A stretch of DNA of 64,000 nucleotides from Reinekea forsetii (GTDB taxonomy: Bacteria; Pseudomonadota; Gammaproteobacteria; Pseudomonadales; Natronospirillaceae), in NCBI RefSeq assembly GCF_002795845.1, contig NZ_CP011797.1, positions 1,387,501 through 1,451,500 of the forward strand. Reading direction: 5' to 3'. Shown piece after piece: positions 28,784 to 39,259 of this stretch; position 1 is the stretch's first letter, and the number at the start of each line of letters is the position of its first letter. The notes below the pieces were generated by a model. The model was not told the DNA's origin, did not search any database, and saw only the letters and a program-made list of their open reading frames with translations. The position numbers and the translations under genes are program-made.

Positions 28784-29200
28784 TGGTTCTACTCAATTAG
28801 ACGAGGGATTGAGTGGCTAATGTAGGATAATCAGGGTCTGAAAGACATCATCTTTTATGCTTATTACTATCAATTAACTGTGAACTTACGCCACCCAATG
28901 TAACGGCGTAATGATGGCCAGCCCAGTGGCTGTCCTGAGCGATCAAGCATTCGGCGGGGCGCCTGTTTAATCGGCCCAAAGGCCGGCCGGCCCGTCGTAT
29001 CGATGACTTTTTAGTCAAGCCATCCGATTGTCGGCCCAATCGACCCGACAAAGGCCGTTATTTGCTTTTAGAGATTGAGTGACCGGATCAAAAGTGGTGT
29101 AGAATGTCGCACTGAATCGGGTGGCCAAGCCAAAGCACCCTAGTTACCCGTTGAGCCGGACTGCGTGTCTTGAGCCTTTTTTTACCGAAGTGACCCTAGC
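28784..29200. other. intergenic region between divergent oxidoreductase genes
   Basis: It contains a GC-rich dyad around 28970-28995 (GGCCGGCCGGCC core) and otherwise nothing recognisable. A 67-codon minus frame here has no family match or credible start context. Promoters of both flanking genes must lie in it. Confidence 0.45.
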
Positions 29201-30859
29201 ATGTTAAGACTGAACGAAATCAAGCTCGCGTTGAATCACAGCGAAGCCGATTTAAGAGCCGCCATTTGCGCAACTCTGGCTATCAGAGACGACGCGTTGC
29301 TCAGCTATAGCCTGTTCAAGCGCAGCTATGACGCGCGCAAGAAAAAAAACATCCTATTGATTTATCAGATTGATGCGCTCGTATCGCCCGAGCTCGAGAC
29401 CCAGCTGCTCGGCCAGCTCGATAACTTGGTTGGCGTGCGGGCTACCCCCGATACCGGTTACCATTTTGTCGCCCAGGCGGAGCCAACATTCCCCACCGCC
29501 CAACAGGCGCGTCCGATCGTTATAGGCTTCGGCCCCTGTGGCATCTTGGCGGCCTTGCTGCTGGCGCAGATGGGTCTAAAACCGATTGTGCTCGAACGCG
29601 GTCAGGATGTCCGGCAGCGGACGCAAGATACTTGGGCGTTGTGGCGCAAGCGCGAACTCAATCCGGAGTCCAATGTGCAGTTTGGTGAGGGCGGGGCCGG
29701 AACCTTTTCCGATGGCAAATTGTGGAGTCAGGTGAAGGATAAACGTCATCTGGGCCGCAAGGTGCTGAGCGAATTTGTCAAAGCCGGCGCGCCGGAGGAA
29801 ATACTCTTTGTCAGCAAACCCCATATCGGAACCTTTAAACTGGTGACGATGGTGGAACGGATACGGGCTGAAATCATCCACTTGGGTGGCGAGATTCGCT
29901 TTAATCAGAAGGTCTCTGAGTTACACCGCGATGCCCCAGTCGATGGCGGCACGGGACAGGTCACAGGTGTTACTCTGGCCGATGGCGAATTCCTGCCATC
30001 GCGCCATGTGGTTCTGGCCATCGGTCACAGCGCCCGGGACAGTTTTGAAATGCTCCTCGCGCAAGGCGTCTATATGGAAGCCAAACCGTTTTCAATTGGT
30101 TTTCGCATCGAACACCCCCAGTCGGTTATCGACAAGGCGCGTTTTGGCGCCAGTGCCGGACACCCGATTCTCGGTTCGGCCGACTATAAGCTGGTGCACC
30201 ATTGTAAAAGTGGCCGCAGTGTTTACAGCTTTTGTATGTGTCCGGGCGGGACCGTGGTCGCGGCCGCATCCGAGCCGGGCGGGGTGGTCACCAATGGTAT
30301 GTCGCAATATTCGCGTAATGAACGCAATGCCAATTCCGCCATCGTGGTCGGCATTACCCCGGAACAGGATTACCCGGAGCACGTCCTCGCTGGGGTCGAT
30401 TTGCAGCGTAAGCTCGAGCGCCTGGCCTTCGAGCTGGGCGGCGGCGACTACAGCGCCCCCGCTCAACTGGTCGGTGACTTCCTTAATAACAAGCCATCAG
30501 TCAATCTCAGCGCGGTATCGGCCTCCTATCAGCCGGGTATCAGCCTGGGCGATCTGAGCAAGGCATTGCCAGCCTTTGCCATTGAGGCGCTGCGTGAAGC
30601 GATCCCGGCGTTTAACAAGCAAATTGACGGGTTTTCGATGGCCGATGCCCTGTTGACCGGGGTTGAGACGCGGACCTCATCGCCCATTTGCATTAAGCGC
30701 GGCGCTGATTTTCAAAGCATTAACACCTTGGGCCTGTATCCCGCCGGTGAAGGCGCGGGCTATGCCGGCGGCATCCTGTCAGCGGGAATCGATGGAATTA
30801 AGGTCGCCGAGGCCATCGCATTGGATCTCCTGAAGCCTGACACAGTAAGCGAGTCCTAA
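29201..30859 (+). CDS. COG2509-type FAD-dependent dehydrogenase
   Basis: The product has 552 residues. A small N-terminal domain of about 100 residues (LLSYSLFKRSYDARKKKNILLIYQIDAL) precedes an FAD-binding fold (VIGFGPCGILAALLLAQMG...VLERG). Family hallmarks include NVQFGEGGAGTFSDGKLWS, FSIGFRIEHPQ, SFCMCPGGTVVAAASEPGGVVTNGMS and the ending YPAGEGAGYAGGILSAGIDG. The family is widespread, with no settled reaction. A PaiB-like FMN-binding gene follows 21 bases later, probably in one operon. Confidence 0.88.
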   Translation: MLRLNEIKLALNHSEADLRAAICATLAIRDDALLSYSLFKRSYDARKKKNILLIYQIDALVSPELETQLLGQLDNLVGVRATPDTGYHFVAQAEPTFPTAQQARPIVIGFGPCGILAALLLAQMGLKPIVLERGQDVRQRTQDTWALWRKRELNPESNVQFGEGGAGTFSDGKLWSQVKDKRHLGRKVLSEFVKAGAPEEILFVSKPHIGTFKLVTMVERIRAEIIHLGGEIRFNQKVSELHRDAPVDGGTGQVTGVTLADGEFLPSRHVVLAIGHSARDSFEMLLAQGVYMEAKPFSIGFRIEHPQSVIDKARFGASAGHPILGSADYKLVHHCKSGRSVYSFCMCPGGTVVAAASEPGGVVTNGMSQYSRNERNANSAIVVGITPEQDYPEHVLAGVDLQRKLERLAFELGGGDYSAPAQLVGDFLNNKPSVNLSAVSASYQPGISLGDLSKALPAFAIEALREAIPAFNKQIDGFSMADALLTGVETRTSSPICIKRGADFQSINTLGLYPAGEGAGYAGGILSAGIDGIKVAEAIALDLLKPDTVSES

Positions 30860-30880
30860 GGACCCAGCGCGGAGTAGCAG

Positions 30881-31531
30881 ATGTATATTCCAGACATGTT
30901 CAGACAGGTCGATACAGCAGCGATGCAGCAGTTGATTGCCGAGCAACCGCTGGCAACCCTGGTGATGGCCACGGACGACGGCTTAGAGGCTAATCATATA
31001 CCGCTCTATTGGGTCGATATCGACGCCGACACCGTGGTCTTGCGCGGCCATGTCGCCAAGGACAATCCAATGTGGCGCCAGTGCGCGGCGGCCACCGATG
31101 TCTTGGTGATCTTTGCCGGAGCGCAGCTCTACATGTCTCCCAGCTACTATGCGACCAAGCAGATCGACGCTAAGGTCGTCCCGACCTGGAATTATTTGAG
31201 CGTGCATTTGCACGGCGATTTGGTGGCAATTCACGACACCCAGTGGAAGCGCGAGATGTTAGATCGTTTAACCGATCAGCAGGAGGCCAGTCAGCCAGTC
31301 CCTTGGCAAGTAGCCGATGCGCCGGCCGCGCATGTGGAAAAGCTGATGGGCGCAATCGTCGGTTTGGAGTTCCGGGTGACCTCGATCGAGGGCAAGTGGA
31401 AGGCCAGCCAAAATCAGCCGCTGGTTAATAAAGTCAGTGTGGTGGATCATTTACGCAGCAAAACGGCGGACAATAGCCTGGCCATGGCCGACCTCGTCAG
31501 CCAATCAATACCCCGAAAACAACCCGAATAA
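30881..31531 (+). CDS. PaiB-family FMN-binding regulator
   Basis: The product has 216 residues with a split-barrel flavin-binding fold. Signatures are the start MYIPDMFRQVD, LPLYWVDID-like strands (NHIPLYWVDI), the GAQLYMSPSYYATK loop and VPTWNYLSVHLHG, and finally EGKWKASQNQP. In Bacillus PaiB is a transcriptional repressor of sporulation and protease genes; in gammaproteobacteria the role is not established and it may be a flavin reductase. GGAG lies upstream of the ATG. It is probably cotranscribed with the COG2509 dehydrogenase. Confidence 0.9.
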   Translation: MYIPDMFRQVDTAAMQQLIAEQPLATLVMATDDGLEANHIPLYWVDIDADTVVLRGHVAKDNPMWRQCAAATDVLVIFAGAQLYMSPSYYATKQIDAKVVPTWNYLSVHLHGDLVAIHDTQWKREMLDRLTDQQEASQPVPWQVADAPAAHVEKLMGAIVGLEFRVTSIEGKWKASQNQPLVNKVSVVDHLRSKTADNSLAMADLVSQSIPRKQPE

Positions 31532-31595
31532 CGGTAGGCGAGGGCGCGCCTTGCGACCCCTACCCCCTGATCTTGCACCCTAACTAGAGACTATT

Positions 31596-31952
31596 ATGGA
31601 TTACGAATTTTCCTTTGATGATGACGGTAAACCGAATGCGGTTTTATCGATGGGTCATGAAGTATTGGGCCGTTGGCTGACCGAGGAATTGGGTCAAAAC
31701 AGTTCAAAAATGGTTGACCTGTTGGCCGTTATTGACCTCTTGGACGGTGAGCAACTGATCGAGAAAAACATTCTCGGGCGTGACCTTAATCTGCGTTTAG
31801 AGCGTGAGACCGTCGAGGTCACCGCGCTGGAGCGAGAAGAGGATGAGGAATTCCCGGAGGAGACAAACCTGTATGAGTCGGAGTCGATTGCCGAATGTGG
31901 CCTACTCGATTTCAAGCAATTGCTCTTAGATTGGCAAGAGTTCGTCGCCTAA
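31596..31952 (+). CDS. yacL: UPF0231 family protein (YacL)
   Basis: The product has 118 strongly acidic residues. It begins MDYEFSFDDDGKPNAVLSMGHEVLGRWLTEE, matching E. coli YacL (MDYEF...MSMGHEVVGHW), and keeps the C-terminal pattern ESIAECGLLDFKQLL before the final aromatic FVA. The function of YacL is unknown; the family is confined largely to gammaproteobacteria, which supports the lineage call for the window. It stands alone downstream of the PaiB gene and is convergent with the kynureninase-like gene. Confidence 0.87.
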   Translation: MDYEFSFDDDGKPNAVLSMGHEVLGRWLTEELGQNSSKMVDLLAVIDLLDGEQLIEKNILGRDLNLRLERETVEVTALEREEDEEFPEETNLYESESIAECGLLDFKQLLLDWQEFVA

Positions 31953-32002
31953 CGAGCGCCCGATTGTTGGGCCAGCGACTGCCTTTCCGAGCAGAATCTC
32001 TG

Positions 32003-33124
32003 CTACCGACAGCGCTCGACCCGATGCACCAATTGCTCAATATCCGCATTGTCGTTATAGAGATGCGGCGACACCCGGAGGCCCAACTTGCGCGCATCAA
32101 CACTGATATTGGCCTGCTCCAGGGCCACCATCAGCTTGGTTTGACGATCACCCAATTGCAAAATTACCGTGCCACTGCGCATCTGCGGCGCGTGGGGCGA
32201 GACCACGGCATCGCCCAGTGCCGCAATAACCTGATCGATTAGCTGTTGGTTGTGGGCTCTCAACACCTTCGATCCGATATTGGCAAAATATCCAATGCTG
32301 TGTGCGGCGAGCGCATAGGGAGCGATCGACGGGGTGCCGCCCCAGAAACGCATTGCGCCGGGGTGGTAACGAAAATCGTGAATATTAAATTCAAAGGGAT
32401 TTTCATGACTGAACCAACCGACATCCATGGGCTGACAGTCATCGATGCGCTCAGGATGCACCCACAGATAGGCCGCACCCGGCCCGGAGCAAAGCCACTT
32501 AACGCTCGAGCCGACCATGAAGTCGGGCTGCAACTGGCTTAGATCTAAGGGCATGATGCCGGCCGACTGCGCAACATCGATCAGGCTCAGGGCGCCGCGT
32601 GCTCGGATCAGCGGAATGATATCGGCCAAGGGTGCCTGCACACCGCTGTTGGAATAGGCGTGGCTGACAAAGACCAGATCCACATCGGCACCGATATAGG
32701 CCTGCCAAACGGCAGCATCGGTTAGGTCCAAATGCTGGGGGATAAAGCGCAGTTCACAGTCAGCACCCAGCGCCTTCTGCATGGCAAAGCCCATACTGGG
32801 GAAGTCGACCTCACTCATCAGCACCACCGCCCCCGGACGCTGCAAGCGATCGAGCGACATCACCAGCTTGGTCACCGCACTGGACAGATTCGCCTGCGGG
32901 CAAAAGTCCTTGGCCGCGCCCTGGAACAGTTGGGCTAAGGCGGCGCTAAAGCGGTCGATCACCCCCAACCATTGACCCCAAGGCTCACGGCCAGAGTTTT
33001 GCCACGGGGCAAAGAAGGCCTGTTCCAGTGCGGCCGGTGCGCTATTCAACGGCCGGCCGACCGAATGGCTGAGCAGATAGCTGCCCGGGGCTAGACTGAA
33101 ATCGCGTTTAGGGGTATCGATCAT
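32003..33124 (-). CDS. kynureninase-like class V aminotransferase-fold PLP enzyme
   Basis: The product has 373 residues of fold type I. The PLP lysine is K209 in GSSVKWLCSGPG, with D183 and Q186 in LIDVAQSAG holding the ring. Kynureninase-like traits are ANLSSAVTK early on, VGWFSHENPFEF, FWGGTPSIAPYALAA and the ending RVSPHLYND. It is shorter than true kynureninases (about 415 aa), and its substrate may differ. It starts 4 bases after the stop of a PrnB-like gene, so both are made from one transcript and should act in one pathway, possibly opening an oxidised indole or kynurenine-like compound. That pathway is inference. Confidence 0.82.
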   Translation of the reverse strand: MIDTPKRDFSLAPGSYLLSHSVGRPLNSAPAALEQAFFAPWQNSGREPWGQWLGVIDRFSAALAQLFQGAAKDFCPQANLSSAVTKLVMSLDRLQRPGAVVLMSEVDFPSMGFAMQKALGADCELRFIPQHLDLTDAAVWQAYIGADVDLVFVSHAYSNSGVQAPLADIIPLIRARGALSLIDVAQSAGIMPLDLSQLQPDFMVGSSVKWLCSGPGAAYLWVHPERIDDCQPMDVGWFSHENPFEFNIHDFRYHPGAMRFWGGTPSIAPYALAAHSIGYFANIGSKVLRAHNQQLIDQVIAALGDAVVSPHAPQMRSGTVILQLGDRQTKLMVALEQANISVDARKLGLRVSPHLYNDNADIEQLVHRVERCR

Positions 33125-33128
33125 CGGT

Positions 33129-34307
33129 TCACTCCAGGGTGGCTTTGAGCTGTTGAATATCGTGAAAGCGGGTCAGGATATCCGAGCGTTGCGCGGCGGC
33201 ACGTCGATCGCGTAGCTTTTCCAAAGCGGCCAACAGGACCGGCAGCGGCGGGCCACTGGCCGTGAGCTTGTCGAGATACTGCTCCGGCATTTGCGCCGAG
33301 GGCTGACTGATATACTTCTCAACCAACTGATTGTGATGCTGGCTCGCGGTTTCGCCATGGACCTGACACAACTCCAGCAGCAAGCTGAGGTTGGCCTGAT
33401 ACCAAGGCGCCTGGCTCTGGTCGCCGGCCGCGAGAAAGTAATCCAGCAGGCTGGTCCGGCGCATGCAATCGCGCAATATTTGCTGATCTTCCGGCATCAT
33501 AAAGAGAAATTTATCAACCAACAGCTGGCCATAGGTCGGATCGTTGCCTTGGCACAGCCCGAGCAATAGATCGATCACATTGATGCCGGCAAAATCCCCC
33601 GCGTTGGCACCGCGATAGATCTGCGAGCCGACCCGATAGGGTTTGTAATAGGGTCGCACACAGTGGAAGAAACGTTGGGCATCGAGCTGCTCAAACAGAT
33701 CGCTATTGGATTCGATGACCTGTTGTAAGGCCACTAGGGCGGCGCTCATCAGATCGTGCGTGAGCGGGTGCGAAATACCCAGGGGCTGAATCTTGATCAA
33801 GGCATCGGCGGCGCGCTTATAGGCGAGAATGCCGCGGGTGTTGTAATCGACAAAGAGTTGTTCATCGGGCAGGTTGGTAAAGCGTTTGTAGCGACCGTTG
33901 ACCGCCCGGTTATGGGTGGTCAAATGCGCCGTGGCAAAGCGCGGCGTGACCCCAATGGAGGCACCGATTTGCAGCGCCAAAGCCGAGGCTTCGAGCAGCG
34001 GGGACTTAGTTTCGCGCGACGGCTCGGTGATCTCATGGCGCCGGCAAGCCGCCATATAAAGGCCGACATTACCCAACAGGTCGAAGGCCTTATCGAACCC
34101 CTGGTCGGTATTGCCTTCCGCCAGCAGCGCTGCGATCAGCGCTTGACCTTCCTGTTCCAAGCAAATCTTATAGTCTTCGCCAATTCCAGCGACGTTGGCG
34201 CGATCGGCCTGGGCAAAATAGAGGTCCTCTAGGGCGGAATTCAACTCGACAAATCGCGTTCGAATCCAGTCATCAAAAAGTTCCGTCTTGGCGGTGTTGG
34301 CTTTCAT
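33129..34307 (-). CDS. PrnB-like (DUF1864) heme-dioxygenase-superfamily protein
   Basis: The start is the ATG at 34307, preceded by AAGG at nine bases; a longer frame reaches 34379 without a ribosome-binding site. The product is about 392 helical residues. The conserved block RPYYKPYRVGSQIYRGANAG, with DFAGINVIDLLLGLC after it, identifies the DUF1864 family, whose best-known member is PrnB of pyrrolnitrin synthesis, a relative of tryptophan/indoleamine dioxygenases. Histidines that could bind heme are present, but I cannot assign the ligand. It is translationally close-coupled to a kynureninase-like gene. No halogenase or other prn gene is present, so pyrrolnitrin synthesis is unlikely. Confidence 0.75.
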   Translation of the reverse strand: MKANTAKTELFDDWIRTRFVELNSALEDLYFAQADRANVAGIGEDYKICLEQEGQALIAALLAEGNTDQGFDKAFDLLGNVGLYMAACRRHEITEPSRETKSPLLEASALALQIGASIGVTPRFATAHLTTHNRAVNGRYKRFTNLPDEQLFVDYNTRGILAYKRAADALIKIQPLGISHPLTHDLMSAALVALQQVIESNSDLFEQLDAQRFFHCVRPYYKPYRVGSQIYRGANAGDFAGINVIDLLLGLCQGNDPTYGQLLVDKFLFMMPEDQQILRDCMRRTSLLDYFLAAGDQSQAPWYQANLSLLLELCQVHGETASQHHNQLVEKYISQPSAQMPEQYLDKLTASGPPLPVLLAALEKLRDRRAAAQRSDILTRFHDIQQLKATLE

Positions 34308-34524
34308 CTGTGATAACCTTAGCGGTGAGTATTTGTATTGGCCCATGTTCAGGAGCGCTCTACAGAGCGACGTGGCCACCCTAAACCACTGGCTCGGCCG
34401 AGCATAGCCAAGGGCGCGAATAGGTGCGCGCCGGACTGTTCATAATTCATGACTGTTTGGCTTATCAAGCGGGTAGGACACCCGCTTTAGTTTAGGCTGA
34501 CCGATGACTCAGAAAATTCTGTGG

Positions 34525-35358
34525 TCAGGATTGATGCGCGGTGCTTTGACTGGCTAAAACTCGGTCGATCATGGCGGCGACACCGTCGTCGGCGCAGTCT
34601 GTGGTGACAACATTAGCGATCGCCTTAATATCGTCCGGTGCATTGCCCATGGCCACACCGACACCGCAGTCGCGCAACATCGTCAGATCGTTGTAACTGT
34701 CGCCGATCGCCATCACATCCGCCTTGTCGATGCCCAGCTTGGCGCAGATCACATCGATGCCCCGGCTCTTGTCGACGGCGCTATTGGTAAACTCCAAAAA
34801 CACCGGTTTGGAAATGCTGATCATAAAGCGGCCGCCCAACGTTTTGCTCAGTTCTGCCTGCAGGGTCTTGATCTTGTCTGGCTCGGCGAGCATGAGCACC
34901 TTAGGGACCTTGGTCTGTATAACGCTTTTTAAGTCCGCGACGAGCTCAATGGGCATACCGGTGAGCGTCGCCTCCAGTTGGCTGTAGGGATTCATCTGTT
35001 CGGTGACGATGGCTCCCTCTATATAGGTTTGCATCAGCACGCCTTGGGCATGAGCGGTATCGACCAATAGGTCGCACTCGAGCTTGCTCAGGCAGGTCTC
35101 GAACAAGGTTTCGCGATTAGACCAGTCGGTCACGTACGCGCCATTGTAGGAAATCACATAGCCCCCTTGGGCCAAATGCAGCAGGTCGGCATAGCCGATC
35201 ATGGCGGGGAAGGGACGGCCCGAAGCCAGGACGATGGTTAGGCCGGCAGCGCGGGCACGGGCAATGGCCGCCTGATTGGCCGGACTGATCTGGACAGCAT
35301 CATTTAGCAGGGTATCGTCTAGGTCCATGACGATCATACGAACGTTAGCGTAAGGCAT
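34525..35358 (-). CDS. Cof-type HAD-IIB phosphatase
   Basis: From the ATG at 35358 (a TTG at 35376 is also in frame) the product has about 277 residues. HAD motifs are clear: motif I MDLDDTLLND with the nucleophilic Asp, motif II ASGRPF, and motif IV IGDSYNDLTMLRDCGVGVAMGNAPDDIKA. The IIB cap lies between them. Family members dephosphorylate sugar phosphates, nucleotides or cofactor precursors such as FMN in the cytosol. It is divergent from ygiQ, with a strong inverted repeat in between. Confidence 0.92.
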   Translation of the reverse strand: MPYANVRMIVMDLDDTLLNDAVQISPANQAAIARARAAGLTIVLASGRPFPAMIGYADLLHLAQGGYVISYNGAYVTDWSNRETLFETCLSKLECDLLVDTAHAQGVLMQTYIEGAIVTEQMNPYSQLEATLTGMPIELVADLKSVIQTKVPKVLMLAEPDKIKTLQAELSKTLGGRFMISISKPVFLEFTNSAVDKSRGIDVICAKLGIDKADVMAIGDSYNDLTMLRDCGVGVAMGNAPDDIKAIANVVTTDCADDGVAAMIDRVLASQSTAHQS

Positions 35359-35430
35359 AGGTTTATCGCGTTCCAATAAAAAAATCGGTCGAATTATAAC
35401 GGCATATTGATCGATTGTATCGACGCCAAC

Positions 35431-35461
35431 GCCTCCAATGAGAAGTTTTCTCGTTGGAGGC
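35431..35461. promoter_or_regulatory. 14-bp inverted repeat between divergent genes
   Basis: GCCTCCAATGAGAA pairs with TTCTCGTTGGAGGC (one G-T wobble) around a three-base loop. It sits in the divergent region between the HAD gene and ygiQ. No T-run follows on either strand, so it is more likely an operator or structured 5' leader than a terminator. Confidence 0.65.
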
Positions 35462-35534
35462 CATCGAGTCGGGGACGACTATTTAACTTTCTGTTAAAGT
35501 GTTGTCTGGTTTCGTTGTGATATTTTGTTGCGTT

Positions 35535-37754
35535 ATGTTTAAGACCGCCCCCGATCTATTTAAATACCCCAAATACCAGCATGCCGAAAAAGTTGCTGCG
35601 CCTTTCTTGCCGATGAGTCGTGCGGAAATGGACACGCTGGGCTGGGATCAGTGCGACATTATCATCATATCGGGTGACGCCTATGTCGACCATCCGAGCT
35701 TTGGTATGGCCGTAATCGGTCGGACCTTGGAGGCTCAGGGCTTTCGTGTGGGCATCATTGCCCAGCCCGACTGGCAATCCGCCGAGCCGTTCAAGATATT
35801 GGGCGAGCCCAAACTGTATTTTGGCATCACAGCGGGCAACATGGATTCCATGATCAACCGCTATACGGCCGATCTAAAGGTGCGCAACGACGATGCCTAT
35901 ACCCCCAACAATGAAGGCGGTAAGCGACCAGAACGCGCGGTCTTGGTCTACAGTCAACGCTGCAAAGAAGCCTACCCTAAGGTGCCCATCGTGCTGGGCG
36001 GCATCGAGGCCAGCCTGCGCCGAATCGCCCAGTACGATTACTGGAGCAATAAGGTGCGTCATTCAATTCTGTTTGATTCTAATGCCGACATTCTGCTCTA
36101 CGGCAATGCCGAGCGAGCGCTGGTCGAGGTGACTCACCGATTGGCCAATAATGTTCCCATTGGCGAGATCACCGATGTTCGCGGCACCGTGGTGTTAAAG
36201 AAAGAAGTGCCCAATGGCTGGACCGAAATCGACTCCAGCCGGATCGATTGGCCGAGCAATATCGGCGCAATAACCGAGTTTAACGAGCCCAATCCTTATG
36301 AGCAGAAGGAGCCGATCAACGAGGCAGGGGACAAAGCCAGCTGTGGCGCCAGTGACGCGGCGAGCAAGCCTGAGGTAGACGATAATGTCTCGGTGGTGCG
36401 GATTATTCCGATGCCCCTGCAGCGGAAATTCGATATCGATCACGAGCTGACTTGTATCCGACTGCCATCGTTTGAAAAAATCCGTAACGACCCGGCGCTC
36501 TATGCCCACGCCAGCCGCGTGCTGCATGTCGAGGCCAACCCACACAATGCCCACACCCTGGTGCAGCGTCATGGTAATCGTGAAGTGTGGGTCAATCCGC
36601 CACCGATTCCATTGCGCACCGAGGAGATGGACGGTGTCTTCGACCTAGAATATGCCCGGGTGCCGCACCCGAGTTACGGCAAAGCGAAAATACCTGCCTA
36701 CGACATGATTAAAACCTCGATTAATATTATGCGCGGCTGTTTTGGCGGCTGTACCTTCTGTTCTATCACCGAACACGAGGGGCGCATTATTCAGTCGCGC
36801 TCGCATGAATCGGTGCTTAAAGAAGTCGAGGATATTAAAGCCAAGGTGCCCGGTTTTAGTGGCGCGTTGTCCGATTTGGGCGGCCCGACCGCGAATATGT
36901 ACCATCTTCAGTGTAAGGACGACGCGATTCAAGCCAGTTGTCGCCGGCTCAGCTGTGTCTATCCGACCATCTGTGTCAATCTCAAAACCGATCACTCGAT
37001 GACCACCCAGCTGTACCGCAAGGTGCGCAAGACGCCCGGCATCCACACCGTTGCCATCGCCTCCGGTCTGCGCTATGACTTGGCCATTGAAGATCCTGAG
37101 TACGTCAAAGAGCTCGTGACCCACCATGTTGGCGGCTACCTAAAAATCGCTCCGGAGCATACCGAAACTCGACCGTTGCAGATGATGATGAAACCCGGCA
37201 TGGGCAGTTACGATCGCTTCAAGCAGATGTTCGACAAGTATTCTAAAGAGGCGGGTAAAAAGCAGTATCTGATTCCTTACTTTATTGCTGCCCACCCGGG
37301 CTGCGAAGATGAAGATATGGTGAATCTGGCGCTCTGGCTCAAGAACCAGGATATGAAGGTTGATCAGGTGCAAACCTTTTACCCATCGCCGATGAGTCTG
37401 GGCACGGCGATGTACTTTTCCGGCAAAAACCCGTTGAAGAAGGTCACCTACAAGAGCCCACGGGTGAATGTAGTGAAGAAAATCGAGGAGCGTCAGCTCC
37501 AGAAAGCCCTGTTGCGCTACCACGATAAGTCGGGCTGGCATTTGATTCGCGACGCCCTGCAGCGCATGGGTCTGGCTCGTCTGATCGGCGATGGCGATCA
37601 TTGTCTGGTGCCGGCGGAAGAGAAGCAAAGTGTTAAGCGTCAACCCTATAAGGGTGTGCCAAAGGCCAAGCTGGCGACGAAGCCGGGCCGATCGGGTGGT
37701 CGACCCGCGCCCAAGGTGAAGACCATCCTGCCGAAGAAACAACGCAAAAAATAA
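35535..37754 (+). CDS. ygiQ: YgiQ-family radical SAM protein
   Basis: From the ATG at 35535 the product is 739 residues, the same length as E. coli YgiQ. An N-terminal domain ([44 protein letters not shown]) precedes the radical SAM core with the CxxxCxxC cluster in [18 protein letters not shown]. The C-terminal tail is Lys/Arg-rich ([14 protein letters not shown]). YgiQ enzymes are cytosolic 4Fe-4S proteins whose substrate is not established. The gene is monocistronic and ends at a bidirectional terminator. Confidence 0.93.
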   Translation: MFKTAPDLFKYPKYQHAEKVAAPFLPMSRAEMDTLGWDQCDIIIISGDAYVDHPSFGMAVIGRTLEAQGFRVGIIAQPDWQSAEPFKILGEPKLYFGITAGNMDSMINRYTADLKVRNDDAYTPNNEGGKRPERAVLVYSQRCKEAYPKVPIVLGGIEASLRRIAQYDYWSNKVRHSILFDSNADILLYGNAERALVEVTHRLANNVPIGEITDVRGTVVLKKEVPNGWTEIDSSRIDWPSNIGAITEFNEPNPYEQKEPINEAGDKASCGASDAASKPEVDDNVSVVRIIPMPLQRKFDIDHELTCIRLPSFEKIRNDPALYAHASRVLHVEANPHNAHTLVQRHGNREVWVNPPPIPLRTEEMDGVFDLEYARVPHPSYGKAKIPAYDMIKTSINIMRGCFGGCTFCSITEHEGRIIQSRSHESVLKEVEDIKAKVPGFSGALSDLGGPTANMYHLQCKDDAIQASCRRLSCVYPTICVNLKTDHSMTTQLYRKVRKTPGIHTVAIASGLRYDLAIEDPEYVKELVTHHVGGYLKIAPEHTETRPLQMMMKPGMGSYDRFKQMFDKYSKEAGKKQYLIPYFIAAHPGCEDEDMVNLALWLKNQDMKVDQVQTFYPSPMSLGTAMYFSGKNPLKKVTYKSPRVNVVKKIEERQLQKALLRYHDKSGWHLIRDALQRMGLARLIGDGDHCLVPAEEKQSVKRQPYKGVPKAKLATKPGRSGGRPAPKVKTILPKKQRKK

Positions 37755-37826
37755 GCCTAGCCTAAGCCCGCGGTCGCCCGACGCTTCCCGCTGTTAGGCG
37801 GGCCGTTAGGTGTCATTTAGCGCACA

Positions 37827-37857
37827 AAAAAAAGCCGGCATTTGCCGGTTTTTTTGT
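37827..37857. terminator. bidirectional intrinsic terminator
   Basis: A stem CCGGCA-TT-TGCCGG (37835-37848) is flanked by an A-run on the left and a T-run on the right, so it works in both directions. It lies between the convergent ygiQ and pntB genes. Confidence 0.9.
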
Positions 37858-37873
37858 TTTCGGGCGGCTCAGC

Positions 37874-39259
37874 CTAGAGGTTGGCGAGCACCTTCTGCAC
37901 ACTTTCCTTGGCATCGCCAAACAACATGGCCGAGTTCTCTTTGAAAAAGAGTGGATTTTGCACGCCGGCGTAGCCAGAGGCCATGGATCGTTTCAAGACA
38001 ATGCATTTTTTCGCCTTCCAAACTTCCAACACCGGCATACCGGCGATCGGCGAGTTGGGCTTTTCAATGGCATCGGGATTAACGATGTCGTTGGCGCCGA
38101 TGACCATAACCACATCGGTACTGGGCAAGTCAGGATTGATCTCATCCATTTCCAGTACCAGGTCATAGGGCACATTGGCTTCGGCCAATAACACGTTCAT
38201 ATGGCCCGGCAAGCGACCGGCGACCGGATGGATGGCAAAACGCACCGTTTTGCCTTGCTTGCGCAGGCGTTCGGTCATCTCCGCGACGGCCTGTTGGGCG
38301 GCGGCGACGGCCATGCCGAAACCGGGCGTAATTACGATGGTGTCGGCGTCCTTAAGCCATTCTGCGGCCTCTTCATGGCTCACCGTATTGGCTTCACCGT
38401 ATTCTTCATCGGCGATTATCTCACCGCCGCCATTGCCGAAGCCGCCGAGGATCACGCTGATAAAGGAGCGATTCATCGCCTTGCACATGATGTAGCTGAG
38501 GATCGCGCCCGACGAGCCCACCAAGGCACCGGTAATGATCAGCAGATCGTTGCCGAGCATAAAGCCGGTGGCGGCAGCCGCCCAGCCAGAATAGCTGTTG
38601 AGCATCGAGACCACCACGGGCATATCCGCGCCGCCGATCGCCGCGACCAGATGGATACCCATCAGGCCGGCAATCAGGGTCATGGCCAACAATATCGGAA
38701 TAGCGTTGACGCTGTGTGCGTCGCGCACAAAGATAATCATTAAGACAATCGAGGCGATTAAGGCAATGGCGTTGAGACCATGGCGGAATGGCAACATCAA
38801 CGGCTTGCCCGAGAGGGTGCCCTGCAGTTTACCCCAGGCGACCCAGGAACCGGTGAGGGTGATGGCGCCAATAAAGATTCCCAGGAAGATTTCGGTGTTG
38901 TGGATAACGGCTTCGGCGCCGACATGCATGGAGCGCGGATCGAGCACGCCGCCCCAGCCAATCAGCACGGCGGCCAGGCCGACAAAGCTATGCAGCATAG
39001 CAACCAGCTGCGGCATGCCGGTCATCTCGACGCGCATTGCCAGCCACAGCCCGATCGCGGTGCCAATCAGCATGGCCGGAACCAGCAGGGTGTAGACCGT
39101 GACATCGGGCGAAGCAATGGTCGCCAGGACGGCGATGGCCATACCGGTCATACCATAGACATTACCGCGCCGTGCGGTTTCTTGGGAACTCAGGCCGTTC
39201 AGCGAGAGAATGAAAAAGATACCGGCCAGCAAGTAGGCCATCGAATATAAACCGGTCAT
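37874..39259 (-). CDS. pntB: NAD(P) transhydrogenase beta subunit
   Basis: The product has 461 residues: about nine membrane helices followed by the soluble NADP(H)-binding domain III with [50 protein letters not shown] and the final [17 protein letters not shown]. With PntA it couples proton entry to hydride transfer from NADH to NADP+. Its start codon overlaps the pntA stop by one base (TAATG), so translation is coupled. Confidence 0.96.
   Translation of the reverse strand: MTGLYSMAYLLAGIFFILSLNGLSSQETARRGNVYGMTGMAIAVLATIASPDVTVYTLLVPAMLIGTAIGLWLAMRVEMTGMPQLVAMLHSFVGLAAVLIGWGGVLDPRSMHVGAEAVIHNTEIFLGIFIGAITLTGSWVAWGKLQGTLSGKPLMLPFRHGLNAIALIASIVLMIIFVRDAHSVNAIPILLAMTLIAGLMGIHLVAAIGGADMPVVVSMLNSYSGWAAAATGFMLGNDLLIITGALVGSSGAILSYIMCKAMNRSFISVILGGFGNGGGEIIADEEYGEANTVSHEEAAEWLKDADTIVITPGFGMAVAAAQQAVAEMTERLRKQGKTVRFAIHPVAGRLPGHMNVLLAEANVPYDLVLEMDEINPDLPSTDVVMVIGANDIVNPDAIEKPNSPIAGMPVLEVWKAKKCIVLKRSMASGYAGVQNPLFFKENSAMLFGDAKESVQKVLANL

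Noticed and set aside
33129-34307. Pyrrolnitrin biosynthesis
   Set aside because: Only a PrnB-like gene is present; no PrnA, PrnC or PrnD homologue is in the window.
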